64,000 bases of DNA from Saturnia japonica (taxonomy: Eukaryota; Arthropoda; Insecta; Lepidoptera; Saturniidae): positions 19,277,590-19,341,589 of the forward strand of contig CM065308.1 in assembly GCA_033032175.1 (NCBI GenBank). Reading direction: 5' to 3'. Numbering within the stretch: the first letter of the stretch is position 1; each line of letters opens with the position of its first letter. The position numbers were made by a program, and so were the translations under genes. This document shows positions 42,960-54,900 of this stretch, piece after piece. The notes beneath the pieces are model-generated. The model saw only the letters and a program-made list of their open reading frames with translations, was not told the DNA's origin and ran no database searches.

Positions 42960-45900
42960 GTAGATACGAAAAACTATCCATTGATAGGTTGGTGAAAAAC
43001 AAGTAAGGACAAAGGTTGTATTTGTCTATGTTTAGTAACTGTAACAACGAATATCTATTGTTATTGAAAACGGCCGCTAGTGAGATTGTAAACTGTCGAT
43101 AGATTGTGAACGAACACTAAAATTTGCAATCTAACTGTTACATTTTCGTAAGTTATAAATTAACCATGTCTAGCTTGTTACTGAAACTATAAAACTAATG
43201 AAAAATGGCTAAAAATGGTATGGTAGGTACCTACTTATATTTTTTGAGAACGAATATTATTGAGATACATATACTATTCCTTTTTTTTATTTTTAAAAGT
43301 CAATTCGGAATAGAAAATAAAGTACCTAATAACGAAAAAAAAATTATAACACCAATAAAAATTGCCGTTCCAAAAGTTTTATAACATTTAGCTCTATGAG
43401 TTGTTCTGTTAAGGGCGGTCAATACCATAGGGTTTAGTTGGGCAAGCGACAAAGGACTTGTTATCCGAAACTGTGATATATTTATACTGCTTATGAAATT
43501 ATAGCATCTTGGGCTACTTTGATTTATAGACCCTTGAAATTAGGTAATATTTTTCAAACAAAAACCATACCAACAGTATATAAAAGCATTTTGGTGTCCA
43601 GTTACAATAAAATGATCGATAAATAGCTTACTCAAAAAGTGGTACGCATGTGGTTTGCAGAAACTGTATCTCAAGATCGGGTATGAAGCATTTATCGCGG
43701 TCCATCATTAAAGGCGGTAAGTCTCCTCGACTTTTCTCCAGTTCCCCTTGCTTGAAGAACTCCGTCAGCACTGCAGCCTTATTTCAATCAAAATACTCGT
43801 AAAACAGATATTATAGGTACTGTAAAATATTTTTTTTTGGTAAAGTAACACGGCGAAGTGATGCCATTGTGACTGATGGTACAATCCAAAAACATCGACA
43901 ATCATTGAGAGATCTGCAATCCTTCGCAGGTCGGCAAGCTTCATGGCAACTAAAAACACAATAACGAATACTAAATACTGTCTGCGACAAACACAAAGAG
44001 AATCCCTGCGACGGGCTTATCAACATGTGCATGGAGGTCTCACCCACTCGGTAAAGATACCCCATTACTTGCAGCTTGATTTCTGGATGTTCTCAGAACG
44101 CGACACGCCTAATCGTGTCACTACGGTGTACGGTGGTCGCAATTCAGTCGGACCACCAAATTTTACATTAGAAATCCATTTAACAGTGGTAGATATGCAA
44201 ATATATATCTGATGTTGATATCGACTTCTAAAGAAATTGCAGCTGCCATTAAGTCTTTAATCTTAAAAGTCTTGAGAATAGAAGAAATGTTGCAGACCTA
44301 TGTACCCTTCACAAAGTATCAAATGGTACTCTTGGTAGTGAACTGTTGGGTAAACTCAATATAAAGGTGCCCACTCGTTCCGTAAACCAGTCTTCCTAAA
44401 TTTAAAACTCAGTCACTTATTATATTTCTTTAAATTCAATTATTAAATTTTCATGGTCCATTTACTATAAACAGTATTTGTTAACAATGAAAGTTGTGCA
44501 CATATGTTATAGGGTATTAGAATTTAGATGACTTTTTGCGTTGGTAAGGGGGTTACTTTTAAATTCACTGGCATTGAACATTACATTTCGAAGATACATC
44601 AGGGAAATCATCAAAATCATACAAATTGGTTTTCTTTTTTTTTTAATTGTCGTGTTTTAAAGTCGGTCAACAAATAATTATTAATTTTCCTTGCCTACCC
44701 GCCATCTCCCAAATTTCTCTCTCTACCTCTATGGATGTTAGTACTTATATAACTACAAGGACTACGTTCTATGTACTGAATAAGAAAAAAAATTTAGCTA
44801 ACAGCAGTCTTCTTGACATTCCCCCAGTCTTTGAGCTGATCGCTGAGATCAGCAGCATTCATCAGCAACGCGTGAAGGCACGACGTGTGTAACTTATTGC
44901 CTTTCTGGTAGTCGAATGATATAGACTTGAATTCATTGAGGTTCCTATAAAATATATTGAATCTTTTGGATCACTACTTAATGAACATTATTGACGACGG
45001 TTTCGATCGAATTCACCATATCTCAAAATAGACTAAAGATTGCACAAAATCTCACCACAATGTTATGATCGATACCGACATTTTCCTCCACCGAATTGTA
45101 TGCTTATTTTACTTCTCGAACACAAGGATACGGTATCAATGTGGCACCAACGCCTTAAACATGATACCAGGAGCTGACTGACTTATAGTAGCTAGATATA
45201 TCTATAGTGTTGATAAAAACCTCGATAACCCAAATGTTGAACAATTTTGAAAATAGATAATTCGATATACCAACTTGAAGTAACTCGCCAAGTCTGTCGC
45301 CAGTATGTAGTCCCTTAGTAGCATTAGAGCTCTGTCGTAGTCTTTTCGAGGCAGCGCTTCCAGTATGTCGCATCCCTCCGTGTTCAGTATACACATCGCC
45401 TGCGCCAAGTGATGCCGCTCCATGACGCTACCTTCGCTGGAGTACAGCGCTGCTAATGTAGTTTCTGTATACAATGAGACATTAGACTGTTGAGAGAAAA
45501 TAAAAACTTCTTTGAACGCGAATGAGAGTAAACGAGTACTCATATTTTTTTATTTACTTATTAGATATTTAAGGAACACACAACTAGTTGCAGTTCCTTA
45601 TCCAGATAAAGAATTTAATTGAACTATTCATAGGTTTGTGTTGTCTGACCCTATATTGTGTGTTTGTGTAATACAGCTGGCATTTTTCATAATAAAGCTT
45701 TTTTAAGTGAAGTGGATTGGAAATAATATCATGGAATTCATGGACCATGAACTCTCGAGATGCCACAAAAACTCCCTGAAATATTCTAACAAGGAAGTCA
45801 CAATTTTGTTAGAACACTGAAATCATCACAGAACATTCTATAAGTAATCACTCGGAAATGGCAGTAACGGTTTTCAGGAAAGAGGACTCGTTGTCGAGTT

Positions 45901-48900
45901 AGGTATAACGAAAAAGAAAGTTGTTTAAGCATCGTTATTCAACGCAACGTTTCTGACACAAAAAAGGACGGATATAGCCACTTCGCGTGAGAGAGAAAAA
46001 GAAATACCTACGCTTTAGCCGAGAGAACAACTCGAAAAAAAGTGGTTGGACAAGGCTATTGCATCGTGAACCGTGAGCATCGTACACCCAGTATATAATA
46101 ACACCAGCCACAGCAACACGCTTAGGCGGGCCGCGTTCCGGGTTCAGCTGGTGTTTAACCAATAATAAAGTGGGGTAGTAGGATATCTATACGATACTGG
46201 GTCGCAACCACTAATATAGCCTTTCGAAATTACTCTCTTTGTCGGTTCGGCTCGGTCTGTCGTGGTTCAAAAACATCTAAGGTATGTACTGTTTGTGGCA
46301 GGAATAGGAGAAGCGGTGGAACTTACTCCCGCTGCCGAACCTTGCACAAGTATTACCGGCGGGGATAATAGACGTACCAGTTTCCTGAAACACGTACCAG
46401 GTTGCAGGATAATGTACCGTCAACTCCTATAACTTCGCCTAATTTCGTCTTAATACTGACTACTTTTCAAATTTCCCCCCAAATAAAAATAGTTTGACTT
46501 AACCGACTCATTACAACCTGACCAATCATACCGGGCATTTTCTAGTGTGTGTGTCTCAGAGATTGATATTAAAAAGTACGCTTTTAATCTTCATTTGAAA
46601 AATAAAGGCGAAGTTTGGGCACATATCCTATCTTCGCCTGCCGTGCGTATCTACTTTAATATTCACATATGATCAAAACCAAAGCATTATATTATGGATT
46701 TGAAAACGGAAACAATACTTTGATTAAAATAAAACCATATGGAAGCGTTTTTTTTATTTATTTTGAGGTAGGCGAAGTTAGGCTAACTTTTTTCGAAAGT
46801 TAGAACAAACAATAGGGTTGTCACTGTTCATATTTCTAACTATGAGTAGGTACTTTTACTTATTGAAATAAAAAAATAATTTAATTTGACATATTTATTT
46901 AATTAAAATAAACTGTTTTACTAATTTCGGGCCTAAAAGCTTCTTTGCCCACGGAACAATGACATTGAGAAACCAGTCTTCAAATATGCTTGAATCAAAC
47001 CAGCCAGAAGTGGAATGATTATATCTTGTGAGAGGAGGTCCACCTGTAACCCCTTGCGTCCACATCTGCTTCGACTTATATAAAACATAGGGTGGAAGCA
47101 GTTTTCCGTCATCAGTAGCAGCAAACATAATGGATATACACCCCTTCGTATGATTTAGTATCCTTTCAGGATACTTGATTGATACCCCTCTTTACAATGT
47201 ATTTAGATTTGCCTGGATCATCGGATACGTTACTTTCGTCGTAATTTAACACATTTTCTTTGGGCACTTCTTTCAAAGATTCTTTCAAATTGTTGAAATA
47301 CTCACGCATTTCGTCACATGACTTTTCTGCTCTCACTTTTTTTATATCTGAAGTGACTCTTAGTGATAACTTAGGTCGATGACGTTTTATAAAACCGTAG
47401 GCCCATTTCTCACCGGGCATTTTTCCATTAAAAACATCTATTCCATTGTTTTGTAAATATTTATTAACCATAATTCTCAAGTCCAATAAGGTGAGTGGAC
47501 TTCCAAATACAGCGGCAGCAATCAGAACTATAATAATTTTTTCTTCTACTTCGGCATTGAGTCTTGTTGGACATCCGACGCTCTTTTCATGTTTTCTTCG
47601 AAGTTTGTCAAGTAATGTTCTTCTTGGTATGAAGAGTTTTTTTCCGCGTCATAAGAGGACATTTATTCTTCTGAAGGCACTCTAAAGCTAATTCTAGCAT
47701 TTTAGGACTATGAGCTACGGTACAAGACCTTTTTCGTCTTGAACCAGAGGAGTTGTGCTGTTTTTTTTACCTATAAAGAATTTTTTTTTATTATAAATAT
47801 TTACTACAGCTATTAGCAATTAATATTAAATTAAGTTAGTCATGTCTCTCTGTCTTTTCGCAGAATCTCAGACATTCTATCATTATCGATTTTCATTAAA
47901 CAATCAAATCGGCGGCTGATCTCCATGAGGGCTTTGAGCATCGTCAACATGCACTGTATGAAGGAGTTGCATGGAGCTTATTATGCGACAAAATGGGACA
48001 TTAAATGATTGATTTTTAGGTACCTACAAATAATTGACACAGCTCCTCATGCAAATCTGACGCATCAGTACACCCATGGATAATTTTACAGGCAGTTGTA
48101 ATTTGATCGACTACTCACCTTACTTTCAGTGAATTATAATTGAGACATCGTAAAATAAACTTAGTTGGGTACATAATTATATCGGTAGATAATACCGAAT
48201 TATACATGTTTGTAAATATATGGGAAAAGCCTTTTGCACTTTTTCTGTGTGAGCGAGCGTAACCCCATGACAAAAAAAATGTGTAGTTCCATACAAAAGC
48301 GCTAGTTTCTAGCTCGCATTGACCTAAAGTTTTAAACAGAAGTCTTATCTACATGGTTATTAACACTTGACAGTTACGCAGAGAAAAACCTCAACAATGA
48401 TATGTTTATGGAAGAATAGATACAGAATGTTCATGGCCTTTCATCATATCTTGCTAGATATTTCAAATACTCCACCACTAAGCCTAAGAAACATAAGATT
48501 TTTTGGAAATTACAAACTGTATTTTAGAAATACAGCTAAAACGATTCCTCAGATCTAATAAATAAAGTTTCACTTTCATGCACAGTACTTCATGAGAAAA
48601 TCGCGGACATACCTTCATGACTCCCTTTTTTTTAAAGTAAGTGAAACATTTCCTAAAAGTGTCAACCCTATGGGTAGGCGAAGTTTGGGAGTTTATAGTT
48701 TGAATTACCCTTCCTAACATTGCCTATTTAGATATTTATTTTAATTTCAAAGATAGCTTAATAAATATTAGCGTAACATGAAGTCAATTATATAAGTTAT
48801 CTACAGTAAAAACATAAAAATCTTACCTTTAATGTGTTTTCGTCTACGTATAACTTTTGTGGGCACCGCGAAAAAAACATACACAAACGTCGCGACGTTT

Positions 48901-51900
48901 TGCTCAACCCTGGCTTATTGGCGGTTGTGATTTTGACAATTATAGATGCAATATTACCATAGTTAAATTTGTGAATTAATCAATGAACACGCAGCAATTT
49001 AGCCAACATATTAAATAAATTATGACCATTTTAAAATTTCGGGCGAAGTTTGATACAAAAGGCGAAGTTACAGGAGTTGACGGTACCAAGTAAAAATGAT
49101 GCCGATACGCAATAATACCAATTTTTGATATCGATCCCTTGATTCCAGGTGTTTTGTTCTTTTACTGGATGAAATACTAGAAATACAGAATAAGTGCCTT
49201 AGCGTTTGCTAATTTTTCACCGACGAACGAAAAACAAAGATGTTATGTTGCGGAAGACAATAAGGTAATAGTTTTTGCAACAACAGGTACACAAAGGTCT
49301 TCCGGGTTGGGAGACAGAACTAAGCCTCTGGTATTTACTACTTGCTTGACGTTTTAATGAAGGTTTTCTTGCAGTTTTATATTTTCAAATACAAACTTAC
49401 CAACTTTTTGCGATATCTGTACCTACCAGGATTATTAGGATTCGGTAAACAGTGTACCGTCTCTGTCTACAAGTTTATTAAGGATACTTACGGCCTTGGA
49501 TCTGGAAACTGTTAGTTGTGCCGCGGTGATCCAAATCGTGCGTCAGAGCGGCTATTATGAACATCAAAGCCTGCAGGTCACTGTAACATCGAAGCATATT
49601 AATATCGATTGAATTTACGATTTTATTTAAACTAGTGATCGCCCTAAGGTAATAAGGTCCCTAAGGTCGAATTTCGACCAGCAACTTTTTGATCATAGAC
49701 TATTTTTTGTTTGACATTTATTTCAATGAGTATTATCTACATCACTTGCTGTCACTTTTCGTTGAGTGACAATATCAATATTTTGGGAGGTCTAAGTTCA
49801 ATGACACTGGTCGTGTGAGGATTGGCAGTATTAATTTATTTTATTTTTTATATTAGTAACAGCCATTATAGATAAATTTTAGCTTTCTGCACTTCTTCTC
49901 CAAATAAACTTTAACCATGTCAAATCTCACAGTCTTCCGTGCACGCAATACGCTTAAAAATGGGTAGAAAGCTTTTACTTCGGGTAATAGTGTAGATACC
50001 AAAAAAACGACTGATGTAAGCGGTTACCGCAGCCTATGGACGCTTCAACATTGATGTATCATAAGCAAGTTTTTGGAAACATGCTTGTGTACATTTGTGG
50101 AAGGTTGGCCTTTTAAGAATCTGCCACTAACAGGTTATAATAACAAAAAATAACATTACTATTTAACTAATTAAATATGAATAGGTACGTTATTACATAA
50201 CCGATAAAGGTAGGTAAACATAACATGTCAAGACGCCTGTATCCCCGAAGGGTTAGGCAGAGGTGTACTAATGTGCACCCATAGTTCGCTGGGTATGTTT
50301 AAGTCCCATGTAATAGGGGGCGAGCCTATTACCATTAATCGGGCACAATGCCAAATTCCGAGCTGCTACTGAGAATTTCATAGAAAACCCCAATAACATT
50401 TGCTCGACCTGGGAATCGAATCCAGGACCTCGAGCACAGCAGTCGTGCTCAGGACTAGTATCCTAATGAGCAGTAGGTAAACATGAATCACATAAACTCT
50501 GTACATTAGCAAATATGTAAGTAGTGAAAAGGATTTATGCTAATAGGTACTAGCTGTTGACCAAATTCAATGATTTTGAGGAGTTCCCTAGTGTAGAAGT
50601 CGAAGGTCTAATGCCAATGAAATTATAATGGGACTACTCTTGAGATATCTCCTTTCTAATGAAAAAAAAAAACATCCAAAACTGTTTATAAACAAAGAAG
50701 TTATTGCTGAACATCCATAAAAAATGAGCCGTCGCGGGACACCTGGCAGATGTGAAAAATCTAAATTATTTGGTACAGATAATATGCATAAAAGGGTAGG
50801 TTTATGAAAGTAAATAAATATGGCAAAATCAAAAATAAAATATGGAGATTTTTTTAAAGAAAAAGATGATTGTTTAATTAAGATTAGGTACATGTGGCAG
50901 AGATGCGAATGTTAAGATGGATGGGATAAGATCATGAAAGAGTTTATTAGAGGAAGTCTAAAAATAGCACCAGTCAACGAGAAGTTGAAGGGTTATAGAG
51001 CGTGGTATGGACATGTCATGAGGAGAGATGAAATTCGTATAACTAGAAGAATGTTAAGTATGAAGGTGGATGGCTATAGAAGAGGAAGACCGAAGAAGGT
51101 ATGGATGAATTGTGTGAAGAATGATATATGTATAAAAGGTGTGAATACTGAGATAATATTTAATAGAGTGGAAGAAGAAAGCATGTTGTGCTGACCTTAT
51201 TTAAGTAGGATTAGCAGTAAGAAGAAAAAGATTGCTTATTTAATTGCATGGCGACGCGGTACCACGCCGTATAGCCAACGCCAACAGTTAGTCTGACCCG
51301 CCGCATTAGATGTCTCGCATCAAAAATATACATTCGAATTAAGAACTTCATGCTTTTTAACCGATTAAAAAAAAAGGAGGTTATTCAATTCGAATGTTTT
51401 TTTTTTTTTGATGTTCAGCCATATCTTCTTTTTTTATAAACCGATTTGGATGATTATTTTTTTCCATTTTAATTTCATTGGCATTGAATCTTCAACTTTG
51501 ACGATAAACCAGGGTACTCTTCAAAATCATTGAACTTGGTTTTGTTTTGTGTTCAAAAGTGGTCTTGTTAAGTCAGTTAAAAAAACGATATTCGTTTACA
51601 TCAAATTTATAGCAATTATTACTTTGACAATACGTGTAAAAAAACATTAAGTGAAAATAAGTGATGCAAACTTTTTATTGTAATGGCTAAATTTCGTGCG
51701 TGCATAAATATTGATTTCCAAAATGATTTCTTATGTCAGAAGTGGGATTCGAACCCACGCCCACAGAAGTGGACTGCGACCTGAACGCAGCGCCTTAGAC
51801 CGCTCGGCCATCCTGACTCACAGCGAAGTAAGTTAAACATAATATATTTAGTTGACTAAGTACCTAAACCTATTTCTAAAACTTTTATTATCCGTCATAA

Positions 51901-54900
51901 TATATTATTGTAGCACGACAAAGTAACGTAGGTAACTATGTCTGATGGTAAGTTCATATTTAAAAACAGTCGCGACCACCAAGAGATCACAAATCCATTA
52001 CCAGCAGCCGCTGTTCACTGCTCAACATATCTACTCTTTATTGGGATGATCATGTCATTTTTAAAATTAAATAGTTAATTGGCGTAGGTAGCTAGCGAAT
52101 TTTCTTGCGGGGAGCAGCCAGCCTCTTGATCAGCCACTATAAGTTTTTAATTTTGCTAATTTAATCTATTTTCTATATATATAAAATGATAGAGATTTGC
52201 CAATGTGTGCACATCACGCAAAAACTACTGGATAGAATTTGATTAATTTTTGTTCATTTTACACCTTAGATACTTGATCCCTATATTTAAAAAAATATGA
52301 TAGCTTCATTCAATAAAAGGTTAATAAGGCTTTAAGAAACTACAATTTTTCTAAGCACTACCTACGCATTCAGCGAAGTGTTTGTTGTAGTGGAGAAGTA
52401 GTAAATATAATGTTAGTATAGAAGTCCAGGGCGTTTGCTACTTAGAAATATACAAATTTTTGAGCAGGACGAAAAATAATGCCACGGCATGCACGATACG
52501 ATATCCCAATTTATTTTTCTCATGAAGAAAATACTCAAAATTGTGTATCTACTTCTAACAGTATCGATTAAAATGTCAAAACTGTTTTAAATATGACACA
52601 AATTTATAAAAAATATATCTCATCATGTAATTGTGGTCTACGGTTGACATTAAAAGTATTCTCAAATTTTTATGTTGATATATTATTTTATAGAGATTGA
52701 TCAGTCGATTTAAATTTCAAAACTGTTTTAAATATGACACAAATTTATAAAAAAAATATATCTCATTATGTAATTGTGGTATACGGTTGACATTAAAAGT
52801 ATTCTCAATGTTTTATGTTGATATATTATTTTATAGAGATTGATCATGATTTTTTTCATTATTAAAGTAGCGTATTATGTGTTAATAGTTAACATAATGA
52901 ATGGGGCGTTTCACATCTTTATGTAAAGCCAGAAAATCTCTACGAAACTTCGTCCGGCTGTATATAGAATAGTGTTAGTTTAAACACTAAACGAAAGCTG
53001 GGTGTGGCATAAAAAACAATGAAAGTAGAATAAATGTAGTAGAAATGAGAACTCTAAGGAATATGTTAGGAGTGAAATTGAGTGACAGGATAAGAAATAG
53101 TATTGTTCGGTCTGATGTAACCGAACATCGGGTTCGAGTAAACTCGCAACAAACTCACGATCAGTCGCACTTCAACAAGCGCCTCAAACGAGCGCATCGG
53201 TCGGCACCAGGTTGCCACAACCAAACAATTAACATTAAACTATAACAAAACATTTAATATAAAACCAACTTTGTAATAAATTATAATAAAACATTGAACA
53301 TAAAAGTGTGCCTCAATGAAAACACTGCAGTCCTAACCCCCACAAGTATGATAAGAGAACGTTGTGGTGTGAAAGAAGATATAGTCACACGGATTAAGAA
53401 ACGGATGCTTAGATCGTTTTGGGTGGGCATGTAGAGAGGACGAAGGAAAGAAAAATTAATAAATAAATTTATAAAATGAACGTTAGGAGAGGCAGGCCTT
53501 TACGAACTTTCCTCCATCAAATCGGGGACATTCTAAAGAAAGGTCAGGTCAAGGTTACTGTAAACAGAACGATTTGATAAATGCTGAAGAAGCGATAGAT
53601 GCATGCCAGGATCGTAGTTGGTGGAAGGATGTGATCTCTGCCTACCCTATTAGGAAAGAGGCGTTATACAGTATGTCGAATGGTTTAGACCGGCGGAATA
53701 TTGATAAAATGTTCAAATCCCGGCGTGTATAAACACATTTCATAGAATTACCGTACATTTAATAATTCAAATTGGAAACCTAGTGAACGCTTGAAAAATA
53801 TTCTTGTAGTGGGAAAAGTATAAACCTATTGATTTCTAGGTATTTGAAATGTCCAGTACATCGTTGGCCTGCGTGGTGATAAAGCTCTTACCTTCCCTTA
53901 AGAAGAAACCGTTGCCTAGCATTGGGACACTTACAGGCTGATATTAATAATCGTTTACCTCAAGTACCCTTGCTGTACAAGTTTATAGTTGATTAGCGCA
54001 GCGTACGCCCACTGAATCACGTTGAAGGCGTGTAGCCAACTATGGTAAGGCACATCCCTGTATCCCTTCTTCACGTACAACACGTACCGGACCAGCTTTT
54101 CACTCTTTATGTTGAACCTGAACAATTTGTGCAACATTTTACCTTCCTCTCAGCCGAGCCCTGGATTCCTCACGTATTGCTTGCCTTTAAGTTAAAAGTT
54201 TGTGGACTAGTATCTTTTAAAAAATATATATTATATTGGTTTTTAGCGTTTTGGCCACAATCTCATCTAATGTCAAGTGACGACATGGCCCAAGATCAAG
54301 CTAACCCTAATGGGAGAACTAGCTCTCAAATGCGGCTGCCGCAACACACATAGGTATTTGGTGACAGATTTTGAACTTGAGGGTGACCAGGTGGGAGTTA
54401 GACAAGATGTTTCCCTTCACCGAAAGCTCAGACGCAATGCAGAGATTTAAACCTACGTCGATAGACGCGCTATCCGAGAGATCGTGGGTTCGAACCTCCC
54501 ACATGACTGCCTTTTGTGTGATGAGCATAATTCTCAATTGTATATTTGGGTCTGTTTACTTATCTATATGTATATTATATCATTAGCTATGTAGTTACTA
54601 TAACACAAGCTTTGCTTAGTTTAAAATTAAATGACCGTTTGTGAAATGATGTCCTCAAATTAATTATTTATTTCAAGACAGTACAAATGTCATCCATGTT
54701 CCACTCGGTTCTCAATCCTCTCGGTCACACACTAAATTAACTGATCATGCGAACAACATTTTCACACAGAGTTTACGCTATAAGTTTTAAGAAAAGAAAT
54801 ATCTCTTACTTTTTAACAAAACCAAGGTCCCTAAACATCTTCACGACATAACATGGAAGTTCTCGAAGTGGTAACGCTCTAGAATTGAAATGCAAGCTGG

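Noticed and set aside
43835..44200. Plus-strand frame resembling a decayed Tc1-like or other transposase
   Set aside because: Isolated words (e.g. [14 protein letters not shown]) are suggestive, but no catalytic motif or TIR supports a family assignment.
45870..46200. LTR-like region with AGTATATAATAAC, a GCTGGTG/CACCAGC pair and AATAATAAAG
   Set aside because: Promoter and poly(A)-like words are present, but no TG...CA boundaries or target duplication could be found, so it was not called an LTR.
54486..54510. Second tRNA gene suggested by GTGGGTTCGAACCTCCCAC
   Set aside because: Only the T-arm-like block is present; no acceptor, D or anticodon stems. It belongs to a rearranged SINE.
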